A stretch of DNA of 64,000 nucleotides from NCBI RefSeq assembly GCF_963665055.1, contig NZ_OY762015.1, positions 2,273,501 to 2,337,500 on the forward strand. The letters run 5' to 3'. The DNA is from an uncultured Methanobacterium sp. (GTDB lineage: Archaea > Methanobacteriota > Methanobacteria > Methanobacteriales > Methanobacteriaceae). Positions within the stretch are counted from its first letter, which is position 1. Each line of letters begins with the position of its first letter. Of the stretch, positions 37,117 through 56,590 are shown in pieces. The translations under genes were made by a program, and so were the position numbers. The notes under the pieces were generated by a model. That model saw nothing but the letters and a program-made list of their open reading frames with translations. It was not told where the DNA came from and did not search any database.

Positions 37117-37224
37117 CAAATCACCTCTTATGATATTAAAATTTTTAAGACTAAGCTGTGGATTTTTCTAATGATCATAGTTTCAATCCTTTATCAGCTT
37201 TAATTTCTTTCTAAAGCTCGTTCG

Positions 37225-37812
<588 letters not shown>

Positions 37813-38376
37813 GTGATTCTACCTTACATGGAAAATTTCTTTGATATTCCACATCTAACCTGGTTTTATGAATGGATAAAGTTTATCTAAACTCCGAAAC
37901 TAATTTTTTCACATTAAGAAACTAATTTTCACATTATTATTCTACCTATTCATTACAATTATTTTTAATGTTTATCTCCATAAAAATTTGTAAAAGTTCT
38001 CTTAAACAGTAGCATTTATATACTTCTTAAGGTCTCTAAAGAGTGTTAGAATGTTACCAATGGCTTCAATGGACCGAAAACTGAGTATATGTTAAGTTGT
38101 GTAGATCGTTGAGTGGTTGTTAAAAAATTTGTTTCTATTTTAAAAAGTCAGTCAAATTCCTGGAAAAAAGCATTTCTAAATAGTTTTAATTCCAAAATTA
38201 AACCAAGAACTAATTTATCATGAAAGTGGTTTAACCCATTCTTGTAATAAAAAATTAAGAATTATTATGAGTATTATGGTTAAGATAGTTTAGGAAGATC
38301 ATTGAATGAAATTTAACCAATAAAATAGGTTATTTCCCGTAAATGCTGATAAATAAAAACTTAAAAGGGTGAAAAC
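37813..38376. promoter_or_regulatory. 564-bp divergent region between rdgB and acs
   Basis: Contains a good plus-strand TATA box TTTATATA at 38015-38022. Predicted transcription starts near 38045, giving acs a leader of over 300 bases or a separate small transcript. The stretch 38031-38120 is less AT-rich than its surroundings and includes a 14-codon ATG frame (38051-38095). A T-rich tract follows at 38118-38141. Function unproven. Confidence 0.45.
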
Positions 38377-40281
38377 ATGGTAAAAAGTGGTAATAACTCG
38401 AATAATGATAAAAAATTGTTTAAACCTAATTACATGCTGGTGGAAGAAGCCCACGTCAAAAACTGGGAGGCAGAAATAGAGAAGGGTAAAGATATTGAGA
38501 AGTACTGGGCTGAAAAGGCAGAACAGTTTGAATGGTTCCAGAAATGGGATAAAGTTCTGGATGAAAGCCAGAAACCCTTCTACAAATGGTTCACCAATGG
38601 AAAAATAAACCTGGCTTACAATGCAGTGGACCGTTGGATACACACTGATAAAAGGAATCAAGTGGCTATTCTCTACGCTAATGAGAGGGGTGATGAGAAA
38701 AAACTCACCTATTACGAGCTTTACCGTGAAGTGAATAAAATGGCCAATGCCCTGAAGAATCTGGGCGTAGAAAAGGGTGATACGGTTTCCATGTACATGC
38801 CCATGTGCCCGGAACTACTGGTCTCCATGCTGGCCTGTAACAAGATAGGGGCAGTTCACAGTGTGGTTTATTCGGGACTGAGTGTGGGTGCATTTGTGGA
38901 GCGAATGAACGATGCCAAGGCCAAAGTTCTCATAACTGCCGATGGAACCTTCCGCCGGGGTAAAGTCATAGATCTTAAAAAGATCGCAGACGAGGCCCTC
39001 TTAAAGTGCCACACCATTGAAACCACTATTGTGGTGCAGCACGCTGGAAACCCCATTCACATGTCTGAATTAAGTGGTAAAGAAATATTCTACGAAACAC
39101 TCCTGGAAGGGGAACCAGATGAATGTCCAGTTGAGGAAATGGACTCTGAAGATCCTCTCTTCATACTTTACACCTCAGGTAGTACAGGAAAACCCAAAGC
39201 AGTCCTCCACACCACTGCAGGATACATGGTGGGAGTGGCCACCACCTTAAAAACAGTGTTTGACATTCACAACGGTGACCTTTGGTGGTGTACAGGGGAT
39301 ATTGGCTGGATCACCGGGCACAGCTACCTCATATACGGACCACTGCTTCTGGGAACCACCACCCTGGTATATGAAGGAGCACCAGATTACCCTGATCCCG
39401 GTATATGGTGGAAAATAGTGGAAAAATACGGGGTAACCAAGCTATACACCTCACCCACTGCAGTGAGGCACCTCATGCGGTACGGTAGTAAATATCCAAC
39501 CTTCTATAACCTTTCTTCACTGAAGATTCTGGGTAGTGTGGGTGAACCAATGAATCCTGCAGCCTGGATGTGGCTGTACAAGAACATTGGAAACGAAAAA
39601 ACACCAATAATGGACACCTGGTGGCAAACTGAGACTGGAATGCACATGATCACACCTCTTCCTGTTTCTCCCCTAAAACCTGGTACACCCACCCTTCCAT
39701 TCCCTGGTGTGGATATAGATGTGGTTGATAAAAATGGAAACCCGGTTCCTGTTGGAGAAGACGGATACGTGGTAGTTAAAAAACCATGGCCAGCCATGTT
39801 CAGAACTCTCTACAAAGATGAAGAACGGTTTGTTAATAACTACTGGAAAGAGATTCCTGGAGGTTTTTACACTGCAGGTGACATGGCCAGTAAGGATGAA
39901 GATGGTTATATATGGATACAAGGCCGTTCCGATGATGTTTTAAAAATCGCAGGGCACCGGGTGGGAACCTCGGAAGTGGAAACAGCATTTTCATCACATC
40001 CTGCGGTGGCTGAGGCTGCAGTCATTGGAAAATCAGATCCAATTAAAGGTCAGGTTATAAAAGCCTTTGTCATACTCAAAGAAGAATATCAACTAACTAC
40101 TAAACTCATAAGCGAGTTACAAAGGCATGTTCGTTATGAACTGGGGCCAGTGGCAGTTTTGGGTGATATAACTCAGGTTGACAAGTTACCCAAAACCAGG
40201 AGTGGTAAGATCATGCGCCGAGTGCTAAGGGCCATGGAAGAAGGTAAAGACCCAGGTGATCTGTCTACACTGGAAGAATAG
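38377..40281 (+). CDS. acs: Acetyl-CoA synthetase, AMP-forming
   Basis: A 634-residue ANL-family ligase that activates acetate for carbon assimilation. P-loop YTSGSTGKPKA (about 264-274), TWWQTETGMHM (acetate pocket Trp), ADMAS-type motif TAGDMASKDEDGYIWIQGR, and the C-terminal PKTRSGKIMRR with catalytic and acetylatable lysine (about K611). Good RBS AAGGGTG. It lies between the kae1 and rdgB genes on the opposite strand. Alternatives such as propionyl-CoA synthetase are less likely given the Trp in the acyl pocket. Confidence 0.93.
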   Translation: MVKSGNNSNNDKKLFKPNYMLVEEAHVKNWEAEIEKGKDIEKYWAEKAEQFEWFQKWDKVLDESQKPFYKWFTNGKINLAYNAVDRWIHTDKRNQVAILYANERGDEKKLTYYELYREVNKMANALKNLGVEKGDTVSMYMPMCPELLVSMLACNKIGAVHSVVYSGLSVGAFVERMNDAKAKVLITADGTFRRGKVIDLKKIADEALLKCHTIETTIVVQHAGNPIHMSELSGKEIFYETLLEGEPDECPVEEMDSEDPLFILYTSGSTGKPKAVLHTTAGYMVGVATTLKTVFDIHNGDLWWCTGDIGWITGHSYLIYGPLLLGTTTLVYEGAPDYPDPGIWWKIVEKYGVTKLYTSPTAVRHLMRYGSKYPTFYNLSSLKILGSVGEPMNPAAWMWLYKNIGNEKTPIMDTWWQTETGMHMITPLPVSPLKPGTPTLPFPGVDIDVVDKNGNPVPVGEDGYVVVKKPWPAMFRTLYKDEERFVNNYWKEIPGGFYTAGDMASKDEDGYIWIQGRSDDVLKIAGHRVGTSEVETAFSSHPAVAEAAVIGKSDPIKGQVIKAFVILKEEYQLTTKLISELQRHVRYELGPVAVLGDITQVDKLPKTRSGKIMRRVLRAMEEGKDPGDLSTLEE

Positions 40282-40628
40282 GTTTGTGGGATTTATTTCC
40301 TCAAATCTTATTTTAAAATCTTCAAATCCTTTCTTTTAGAACATATATCCTTCTTTTGAAGTTATATATTCTCAGATCATCCTTCAAAATTCTATATTTT
40401 CAAATAATCCTTCAAATCTTTTATCTTATTTTATTATTTTTTATTCTCTTAACATCCCGTTTACAGAAAATTAACATTTAGAATGGGCATTGAAGTTATA
40501 ACTTATAACTTATTAGGTATAACTTATAACTTATCATAATATATTTCATTACAGATACACTTCCATTCTAGGCAATGGTCTAAGCAAGTATAAGCTGAGC
40601 AAATAATAGGGCCAAATATACTTCCAGT
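40282..40628. other. Convergent spacer with TATAACTTATAAC repeats
   Basis: 347 bp between acs and kae1. TATAACTTATAACTTAT occurs at 40498-40514 and 40518-40534. The 15-mer GTTATAACTTATAAC (40495-40509) recurs at 45711-45725. C/T-rich stretches after acs may serve as a terminator. Confidence 0.6.
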
Positions 40629-42620
<1,992 letters not shown>

Positions 42621-43703
42621 ATGGATAAATCTGGTATGGATAAATCCGTTAGGAGTTTCGGTTCACAAGATAAACTCCATAAACTGCAGAATAAAGATTC
42701 ATTATTTTTATGTGTTATTGCCACTACTTTAACTTCACGGATACCTGGAATAACCGGTGCAGGAGCATCACCTGAATTAACTGATTACACTCCTGCGGCT
42801 GATGTGGAGTTAATTGCTCATGGTGCCCCTAAGTGTCTTCCGGAGATACCTCAAACTGTGGTGGATGGTGGAGCTGCACCAACCCCTGCAGTGATTACAA
42901 AAGCCTCACTGGAAATGGCCGATATTCCGTTCCTGGTTGCTGATGCAGGAGCCGCTGTTAAACCTGGACTTCCTTACGTGAATATCAATGATAAACATGG
43001 TGAGAATATTTTAACCGGTAAAGCCGTTATTAATCCTCTGGAAATATTTAATAAGGGAAAGATACTGGGAGAAACCCTTTCCAAACTCACTGATCACCTG
43101 GTAATTGGTGAAAGCACCCCTGCAGGAACCACCACAGCCCTGGGTGTTCTGGAAGCCATGGGCTATGAGGCCTGGGGTAAAATCAGTGGAAGCACACCAG
43201 AAAATCCCCACGCACTGAAACGCCAAACAGTTGAAGAGGGATTAGAAACTGCGGGTTTGGCCAATGAAATTCCACTTGATCCATTCCAGGCGGTGGGTGC
43301 AGTGGGAGATCCCATGATCCCGGCAGTGGCTGGAATAACAGCAAGCAGCACAGTACCGGTCACATTAGCTGGTGGGACCCAGATGACTGCAGTGTGTGGA
43401 TTCCTTAAGGAAGCAGTGGAAGATTTCAATTTTCAGGATGTTTCCATTGCCACCACCATTTTCGTGGCCACCGATGAAACTGCAGATATCAATTACATAG
43501 CCCGACAGATTGCACCCATAGATATCTTTGCAGTTGATCCTGGATTTGAAAAATCCGAAAACCAGGGTCTTCAAAAGTACACCCAGGGTGCAGTGAAAGA
43601 AGGTGCAGGTGCTGGGGGGGCAATGCTTGCTGCTCAACTTAAAGGTGTTCATATTGATGATATAAGGTTGAAAACCGAGGAATTATGCCGGGAAATTTTT
43701 TAA
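42621..43703 (+). CDS. cobT: Nicotinate-nucleotide-dimethylbenzimidazole phosphoribosyltransferase-like (archaeal CobT, UPF0284)
   Basis: A 360-residue protein of the archaeal CobT/UPF0284 family: TRIPGITGAGASPE-type segment, VELIAHGAPKCLPEIPQTVVDGGAAPTPAVITKA, GESTPAGTTTALGVL, and GAGAGGAMLAAQL near the end. It activates the lower-ligand base for cobamide assembly. The N-terminus has a small internal repeat MDKSGMDKS, so the second ATG (42636) could also be used; RBS GAGGAATTGAT favours the first. Together with cobJ, cbiG and cobD it shows the cobamide pathway scattered round the origin. Confidence 0.88.
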   Translation: MDKSGMDKSVRSFGSQDKLHKLQNKDSLFLCVIATTLTSRIPGITGAGASPELTDYTPAADVELIAHGAPKCLPEIPQTVVDGGAAPTPAVITKASLEMADIPFLVADAGAAVKPGLPYVNINDKHGENILTGKAVINPLEIFNKGKILGETLSKLTDHLVIGESTPAGTTTALGVLEAMGYEAWGKISGSTPENPHALKRQTVEEGLETAGLANEIPLDPFQAVGAVGDPMIPAVAGITASSTVPVTLAGGTQMTAVCGFLKEAVEDFNFQDVSIATTIFVATDETADINYIARQIAPIDIFAVDPGFEKSENQGLQKYTQGAVKEGAGAGGAMLAAQLKGVHIDDIRLKTEELCREIF

Positions 43704-43798
43704 TAATCAATTTTTAAATTTAAATTCACGGTTAATTGTATTTTGAAAAATTCAATTCTTCATTATTATACATTAAAACCATAAGATGGGCATATAAA

Positions 43799-44527
43799 AT
43801 GGAAAACAAGGATAATATATCATGTAATGATTCCAGGTACTTGAGACTATCCTATAACCTCACCGAGGACACGCCAGTTCACCCCGACCTGACTAAAATA
43901 AAAATAACCCCCAAAACCCAGATTAATGAGGGAGCAGATTACAATACTTCTGTTATAACTGTTGAAAATCATTCCGGGACCCATGTGGATGCACCAGCTC
44001 ATTTCCTGAAAAATGGACGTCCCATATTTACCTATGATCCCAGTGAACTGATTTTTCACAAACCAATTGTTTTTGAATGTCCTAAAAATCCAGATGAGAT
44101 TATAAATCCAGAAGATCTGGCCCCACTTCTCGAAAACTTTGCAGATCATGATTTGGATTTTGATTGTGTCTTAATACGCACTGGATTTGGCAAGTATCGT
44201 GAAAAAGACCCTGAAATGTATCTGACTAAGAATCCAGGATTGGCACCAGAAACTGCTCATTATCTCCGTCGCAAACTCCCGGAATTGAGATGTCTGGCCA
44301 TAGACACAGTTTCTATGTCCCGGTACGGTAGGATGCAGGAAATGATTGACCTTCACCAGACTGCCTTCCGGACACAGGAGGATCTGGGCAAACCCCTGCT
44401 TTTTGTGGAGGACCTAAATTTACGGGCTATAGAACAGGGAATGATTTTGGAAGAACTTATGGTTATTCCATGGCAGGTTGAGGGAATTGACAGTGCTCCC
44501 TGTACTGTACTGGTTAAAATCAGATAA
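43799..44527 (+). CDS. Cyclase family metal hydrolase (kynurenine-formamidase-like)
   Basis: 242 residues with the cyclase family signature HSGTHVDAPAHF (metal-binding His and Asp), LIRTGFGKY and a later CLAIDTVSMSR. Known members hydrolyse N-formylkynurenine, isatin or related amides, but the substrate here is unknown and no tryptophan-degradation genes are nearby. I start it at ATG 43799, because the upstream TTG frame (from 43736) encodes non-conserved residues and lacks an RBS. It lies 95 bp after cobT on the same strand. Confidence 0.85.
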   Translation: MENKDNISCNDSRYLRLSYNLTEDTPVHPDLTKIKITPKTQINEGADYNTSVITVENHSGTHVDAPAHFLKNGRPIFTYDPSELIFHKPIVFECPKNPDEIINPEDLAPLLENFADHDLDFDCVLIRTGFGKYREKDPEMYLTKNPGLAPETAHYLRRKLPELRCLAIDTVSMSRYGRMQEMIDLHQTAFRTQEDLGKPLLFVEDLNLRAIEQGMILEELMVIPWQVEGIDSAPCTVLVKIR

Positions 44528-44683
44528 TCATTTAATTTAATCATAATTCTTTTTCTAAATTATTATTTTATAAATAAAATAAGATTAAAAATAGAATAGG
44601 AGATCTATTCATTTTAAAAAAGTAAAATGTTAATTTTTATTTCTTTACAGAAAAAATGGTGAAGTAAAGGGGTCTAAAAATCC

Positions 44684-45523
<840 letters not shown>

Positions 45524-46089
45524 AAATAACTTCTCCAAATTTTTCCTACTATGTAAATTTTATTTCCCTATGATCTCTTATTTTTTATTTTCCACTGTTA
45601 TTATTCCTTAATTTTATATTGTTAAAAGGTAATCTGAAGGTAATTAATACGTTTAGCCTGTATTTAAAACATGTGATTATAAGTTATAAGTTGTAATATA
45701 TAAGTTCTAAGTTATAACTTATAACACACATTTTAATTATCCAGCTAAACTTTTATTATCATTTACCTGCAACTGAATATTTGATTTAAACTTAAAAATA
45801 AGTTTATTCCCGTGTTTACCCCTATCCTATCATTTCCCCATAAATTACACCCAAATTCACTTGACCATTCAACTTAAAATTATTATAATTTAAATAAACG
45901 AACTTTTGGAAACTATGTAAAACCAAATAGCCAAAAATAGGAATAATCAAAAATAGGAATAATCAGCCTTGGAAAAAAATTACAGTAAATTAAAAAAACG
46001 GAAGTTGACTATTCAAAAATTTAATTAAAAATAAAGAAAAGTTTTTTTTAAATTTGGTTTTTGAGGAATTCTTAAAGAAACTCTTTTAG
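45524..46089. other. 566-bp spacer with AAGTTATAAG palindromic block
   Basis: Holds 45677-45726, where TTATAAGTTATAAG is followed by its inverse GTTATAACTTATAAC. There is also a short tandem duplication AAAAATAGGAATAATC near 45933-45964. No gene seen. uppP is transcribed away from it; ilvE ends into it. Confidence 0.6.
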
Positions 46090-47010
46090 TTAAACAGAAG
46101 TTAACCAACCATACTTATCCTCGGCATTACCCTCTAAAATTGCGAAGAAATCGTCCTGTAATTTTTTAGTAATTTCACCGCGCTTACCATTACCCACCGT
46201 TATGCGGTCAACAGACCTTATAGGGCTTATTTCTGCTGCAGTGCCGGTTAAAAAGAGTTCATCTGCTATATAAAGCATTTCACGGGGTATTTCTTCTTCT
46301 TTAACTTCCACATCCATGTCTCTGGCCAGGGTGATTACAGAATTCCTGGTTATGCCGTCCAGCAATGAAGAAGCACGTGGTGGGGTGTGCAGGACTCCAT
46401 CCTTCACAATGAAGATGTTTTCTCCACTACCTTCACTGACCATTCCCTGGTAGTCCAGCATTATAGCTTCATCATAATTATTGGATACAGCTTCCATTTT
46501 GGCCAGCTGGCTGTTCATGTAGTTTGAGCCGGCTTTGGCCATGTTAGGCATGGTGTTAGGGGCCATACGGCGCCAGGTGGATACACCAACGTCCACTCCA
46601 TTTTCCAGGGCCTCTTCTCCCAGGTATTTTCCCCAGGCCCAGACAGCGATAATGGATTCTACCGGGCAGTTCAAGGGATAAACTCCCAGTTCAGCATAAC
46701 CTCTGAAGATAGCAGGACGAATATAGCACGCATCCAGCTGATTAATCTTGATGGTATCCAGGATAGCCTGGCAGAAGTCTTCATGAGAGTAAGGTATTTC
46801 CATTCGATAGATTTTAGCTGAGTTGTAGAGGCGCTGTACATGTTCTTTTAAGCGAAAGACTGCCGGACCCGTTTTAGTATTATAACACCTTATTCCCTCA
46901 AAGACACTGGATCCGTAGTGAACTACGTGTGATAATGCATGAATGTTTGCTTCCTTCCAATCAACCAATTTTCCATTGAACCATATTTTTCCTGACTCGT
47001 CAAAGGCCAT
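46090..47010 (-). CDS. ilvE: Branched-chain amino acid aminotransferase
   Basis: A 306-residue fold-type IV PLP aminotransferase. GSSVFEGIRCY, ACYIRPAIFRGY, the segment MAKAGSNYMNS with the PLP lysine, and LFLTGTAAEISPI are the family marks. It performs the last step of valine, leucine and isoleucine synthesis. The start is ATG 47010 behind GAGGGAT. It sits 4 kb from the ilvC/N/B genes and 15 kb from ilvD, so the pathway is not one operon. Confidence 0.95.
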   Translation of the reverse strand: MAFDESGKIWFNGKLVDWKEANIHALSHVVHYGSSVFEGIRCYNTKTGPAVFRLKEHVQRLYNSAKIYRMEIPYSHEDFCQAILDTIKINQLDACYIRPAIFRGYAELGVYPLNCPVESIIAVWAWGKYLGEEALENGVDVGVSTWRRMAPNTMPNMAKAGSNYMNSQLAKMEAVSNNYDEAIMLDYQGMVSEGSGENIFIVKDGVLHTPPRASSLLDGITRNSVITLARDMDVEVKEEEIPREMLYIADELFLTGTAAEISPIRSVDRITVGNGKRGEITKKLQDDFFAILEGNAEDKYGWLTSV

Positions 47011-47495
<485 letters not shown>

Positions 47496-47573
47496 TTAAA
47501 TCCTTTAATAAATCAGTATTTGTTATTTTAAGATTAATAAGAAGTTTAAATCCTATTTGAAATCTTATTCAGC

Positions 47574-48936
<1,363 letters not shown>

Positions 48937-49066
48937 CACCCCATAGTTTCTTTATTTACTAGATGATAATATTTGTTTTTTATTTCTTTATACTTAAAAC
49001 TGTTCCCCTCACCAACTGGTTACTACCGCGCAAACTATTTAGATGTTGAGGTATAAATTTGCTTTT

Positions 49067-49846
<780 letters not shown>

Positions 49847-50150
49847 CTTTTTAAATATTTTATGGATTTATTGTTTTTCAAGGATTTTATCCTTATTTTC
49901 TAAAATAGGGGTTAAGATTGGTTCCCCAATTTTTTCTACAGTAGACAAAGTTCAGGCAAAATCTGGATATTTTTAAGGCATTATGCTGAGTTTTAAGGGA
50001 TTTCAATGAGCATATTTTCTACAGTAGAAAATAAATTGGAGCGTTTCTCAAGCTGTGAACAACAATTCCAAGGAATTAATTCTACAGTAGACTAATTTTT
50101 AAGGTGTTGTAATCTTAGTTTTAAGGGTTTGAAAGTTGATAATATCCCTA
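49847..50150. repeat. Spacer with three TCTACAGTAGA palindromes and a diverged tandem repeat
   Basis: TCTACAGTAGA lies at 49935-49945, 50018-50028 and 50081-50091. After the first and third copies the same pattern follows: ATTTTTAAGG, then GAGTTTTAAGGG or TAGTTTTAAGGG. The spacer thus contains a diverged duplication of about 80 bp. It lies between convergent surE and mmp12. Confidence 0.8.
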
Positions 50151-51152
<1,002 letters not shown>

Positions 51153-51239
51153 TTTTAGTTCACCTTGGGAAGATCAGTATTTAGTGAAAGAGGAGTATGT
51201 TAAATTAGTAATTTTGATTAAAATTTTGATGATTTAAAT

Positions 51240-51350
51240 AATAACAATTTAGATAAGTCATTAAATGAGCTTTTCCGAAAAAGTCATTAGATAAACTTAT
51301 CCGACAAAGTCACCAATGAATTTATCTGAATAAATTCATCAGATAAAATA
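51240..51350. repeat. Degenerate tandem repeat, AAAGTCATTAGATAAACTTATC type
   Basis: Four loose copies of (AA)GTCAnnA(A/G)ATnAnCTTnTCCGA between mmp12 and ilvC. It is non-coding and may carry the ilvC terminator or the mmp12 promoter. Confidence 0.5.
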
Positions 51351-51381
51351 CTGTTTTTAAATAAAAAAGGGTGGAAAAGAA

Positions 51382-52368
<987 letters not shown>

Positions 52369-52412
52369 ATAGGTCACCTCTTTTAAAAATTCAAAAGAAA
52401 TACCACGAGGGG

Positions 52413-52420
52413 CATATAAG
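52413..52420 (-). promoter_or_regulatory. TATA box of ilvC
   Basis: On the minus strand, CTTATATG follows an A/T-rich BRE-like run and lies about 45-50 bp before ilvC ATG 52368. An inverted repeat AAGAAA/TTTCTT overlaps it, a possible operator. Confidence 0.55.
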
Positions 52421-52639
52421 AAATTTTTTTTCTTAGGGTTATTTTATATGTCTAATATTGATGGAGTTTGATTAATAAAGTTTGCCCTGAGTTGAATTAA
52501 GGGACATTAAACTCTTTTACCTCCAAAAAATGCCCATTTAGGGATTGATAATATTAAAGGGCTAATTGGGATTGCTTTAATATAAAAATAAAAAATTAAA
52601 TATAAAAATAAAAAAAATCAAGGGTTAAGTATCAAAGTT

Positions 52640-53140
52640 TTATATTGTTTTTGAACCCCTTGATATGGCTGTTGGTCCAGTTCTGGAGATTTCTTTGATA
52701 CCAAAACCTCTTAAAAGGTCAATGAGTGCGTCGATCTTTTCTGGTGTTCCGGTGATCTCCAGAGTGAGATTTTCGGGTCCTGCATCAACGATTCTGCCCC
52801 TGAATATCTTGGCGTACTGAATGATCTCAGAACGGGATCTTTCTGATGTGGCATGGGTCTTGATAAGACACAGCTCCCGGATTACAGTTCCCTCTGCATC
52901 CAGATCCCGCACCTTAATCACTTCGATGATCTTATTCAGTTGTTTGGTGATTTGTTCCAGGATTTTATCATCCCCCTGGGAGATGATGGTCATACGGGCC
53001 AGTCCATCCTGTTCTGAGGGTCCTACAGTGATACTGTCGATGTTGAAACCTCTACGGGTGAACAGGCCAGCAACACGCTGGAGGACACCTGGCCGGTGCA
53101 GTACTATGGCACTGATTATGTGGCTTCTCTGTTGGTCCAT
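52640..53140 (-). CDS. ilvN: Acetolactate synthase regulatory subunit
   Basis: 166 residues. The N-terminal ACT domain (VLQRVAGLFTRRGFNIDSITVG) binds valine in the family and gives feedback control. The C-terminal domain is ALS_ss_C-like (KTHATSERSRSEIIQYAKIFRGRIVDAG). Its RBS GGAGGTGAT forms the last codons of ilvB, and its ATG 53140 begins one base after the ilvB stop codon, so the two are tightly coupled. Confidence 0.95.
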   Translation of the reverse strand: MDQQRSHIISAIVLHRPGVLQRVAGLFTRRGFNIDSITVGPSEQDGLARMTIISQGDDKILEQITKQLNKIIEVIKVRDLDAEGTVIRELCLIKTHATSERSRSEIIQYAKIFRGRIVDAGPENLTLEITGTPEKIDALIDLLRGFGIKEISRTGPTAISRGSKTI

Positions 53141-53141
53141 T

Positions 53142-54878
<1,737 letters not shown>

Positions 54879-55207
54879 ATTTGACACCTAAATTGTGTTG
54901 CTTGACAAATTTCCTACAAATTTCCTTTATTAAAAAATTTATTTAAAAAAATCCACATTATTTTATTATATGCCGATTAGTTTTCATGTTATATGTATTT
55001 GTATGTATTAATAATAATGGAATTCATTAAAGATTGGTAAGCTATTTACATTGATCTCCTAATATCGGGCACTTAACGATATTAAAAGGTAACTAAAGGG
55101 TCCTTGCAGTGGAGCCTTCACAACTTCACTAAAGGCTTCTCTGATAAAACCATGAATTATATGTGTGTGGAATTAAAGATTTAATTTAAGAAACTTGGAG
55201 GGTTAAT
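54879..55207. promoter_or_regulatory. Divergent promoter region of ilvB and purD
   Basis: 329 bp. An inverted pair CTAATATCGGG / CGATATTAAAAG (near 55058-55088) is a possible hairpin or operator. No ORF or RNA gene. purD has a clear RBS (TTGGAGGG) at its right end. Confidence 0.45.
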
Positions 55208-56521
55208 ATGAAGATTCTGGTGGTAGGAACTGGAGCAAGAGAACACGCCATTTGTCAGGCGTTACATAAAGAAGCTGATATTTATTCAATAATGAGCAAT
55301 CAAAATCCGGGTATCGCCCGTATCTCCCAATTCAAGATTGGTAGTGAAATGGACATTGAGGGTGTGAAAAAATACGCCCAGAATGCTAAGGTGGACATGG
55401 CCATAATCGGTCCGGAAGCACCCCTGGAACACGGAATAGTTGACACACTCCAGGAAGCGGGAATTCCCTGTGTGGGGCCCACACGTCAAGCCGCCAGAAT
55501 TGAAACTGACAAGGCATTCATGCGGGAGTTATTCACCAAATATAACATCTCCGGATCCATTGCCTACGGTGCCTTCGACACAGTGGAAGATGCAGGTGAG
55601 TTCATCGATGACTTTGGTGATGATGTGGTGGTGAAGCCAGTAGGTTTAACTGGTGGCAAGGGTGTTAAAATCGTTGGTGAACACCTTAAAGACTCAGAGG
55701 ATGCTAAAAATTACGTTAAACAGATTATTGAGAATAGAATTGGGGGCCATGCCAGTGTGGTCATAGAAGAACGCCTGGTTGGTGAAGAATTCACAGTACA
55801 GGCCATGGTGGATGGAGATCATTTAATTCCAATGCCAGCAGCTCAGGATCACCCTCATGCCTACGAAGGAGATCAGGGCCCAATAACTGGTGGGATGGGT
55901 TCATATTCTGATAAAAATGGCCTTTTACCATTTCTTGAATCAAAAGAGTATGATGATGCTGTTAAAGTCATGGAAGAAACCATTAATGCTGTCAAAAAAG
56001 AGGTAGGTCCTTACAAGGGAGTTCTATACGGTCAATTCATGTTATGCCGTGACGGACCTAAATTAGTGGAATACAATGCTCGTTTTGGAGATCCAGAGGC
56101 TATGAATGTACTGCCACTTTTAGAAACCAGTATGGTGGAATTATGTCAGGGAGTGGTTGATGGAAACCTTAAAAAAGCCCATTTCAAACCCCAGGCAACA
56201 GTCTGCAAATATCTGGTGCCCAATGGTTATCCTGAAAGTGGAAAATCAGGTCAACCCATCCAGGTGGATGAAGAGAAGATCAAAGCAGAGGGTGGCATGG
56301 TGTTTTACGCAGCAGTAAACCAGAAAAATGGAAATGTATTAACCACAGGTTCCAGGGCACTGGGCCTGGTCACCACTGGGGACAGCATTCACGATGCAGA
56401 AGAACGCTGTGAAAGAGCTACCCAGCACGTGCAAGGGAATTTATACCACCGTAGCGATGTGGGAACTGATGAAATTATCCTGAAACGTATCCAGCATATG
56501 AATGAAATCCGCAAATCATAA
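55208..56521 (+). CDS. purD: Phosphoribosylamine-glycine ligase
   Basis: A 437-residue ATP-grasp enzyme of purine synthesis. VVGTGAREHAICQAL at the N-terminus, DKAFMRELFTKY, VVKPVGLTGGKGVKI, VIEERLVGEEFTVQAMVDG, and ARFGDPEAMNVLPLL with metal ligands. It joins glycine to phosphoribosylamine. The next gene on the strand, a coiled-coil protein, is 69 bp downstream and may share the message. Confidence 0.96.
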   Translation: MKILVVGTGAREHAICQALHKEADIYSIMSNQNPGIARISQFKIGSEMDIEGVKKYAQNAKVDMAIIGPEAPLEHGIVDTLQEAGIPCVGPTRQAARIETDKAFMRELFTKYNISGSIAYGAFDTVEDAGEFIDDFGDDVVVKPVGLTGGKGVKIVGEHLKDSEDAKNYVKQIIENRIGGHASVVIEERLVGEEFTVQAMVDGDHLIPMPAAQDHPHAYEGDQGPITGGMGSYSDKNGLLPFLESKEYDDAVKVMEETINAVKKEVGPYKGVLYGQFMLCRDGPKLVEYNARFGDPEAMNVLPLLETSMVELCQGVVDGNLKKAHFKPQATVCKYLVPNGYPESGKSGQPIQVDEEKIKAEGGMVFYAAVNQKNGNVLTTGSRALGLVTTGDSIHDAEERCERATQHVQGNLYHRSDVGTDEIILKRIQHMNEIRKS

Positions 56522-56590
56522 ACATTGACAATTTGTCAAAATTATTTCTTGATGAATGGACGGAGTAATGATGAGGGTAAGGGGGTTTAA

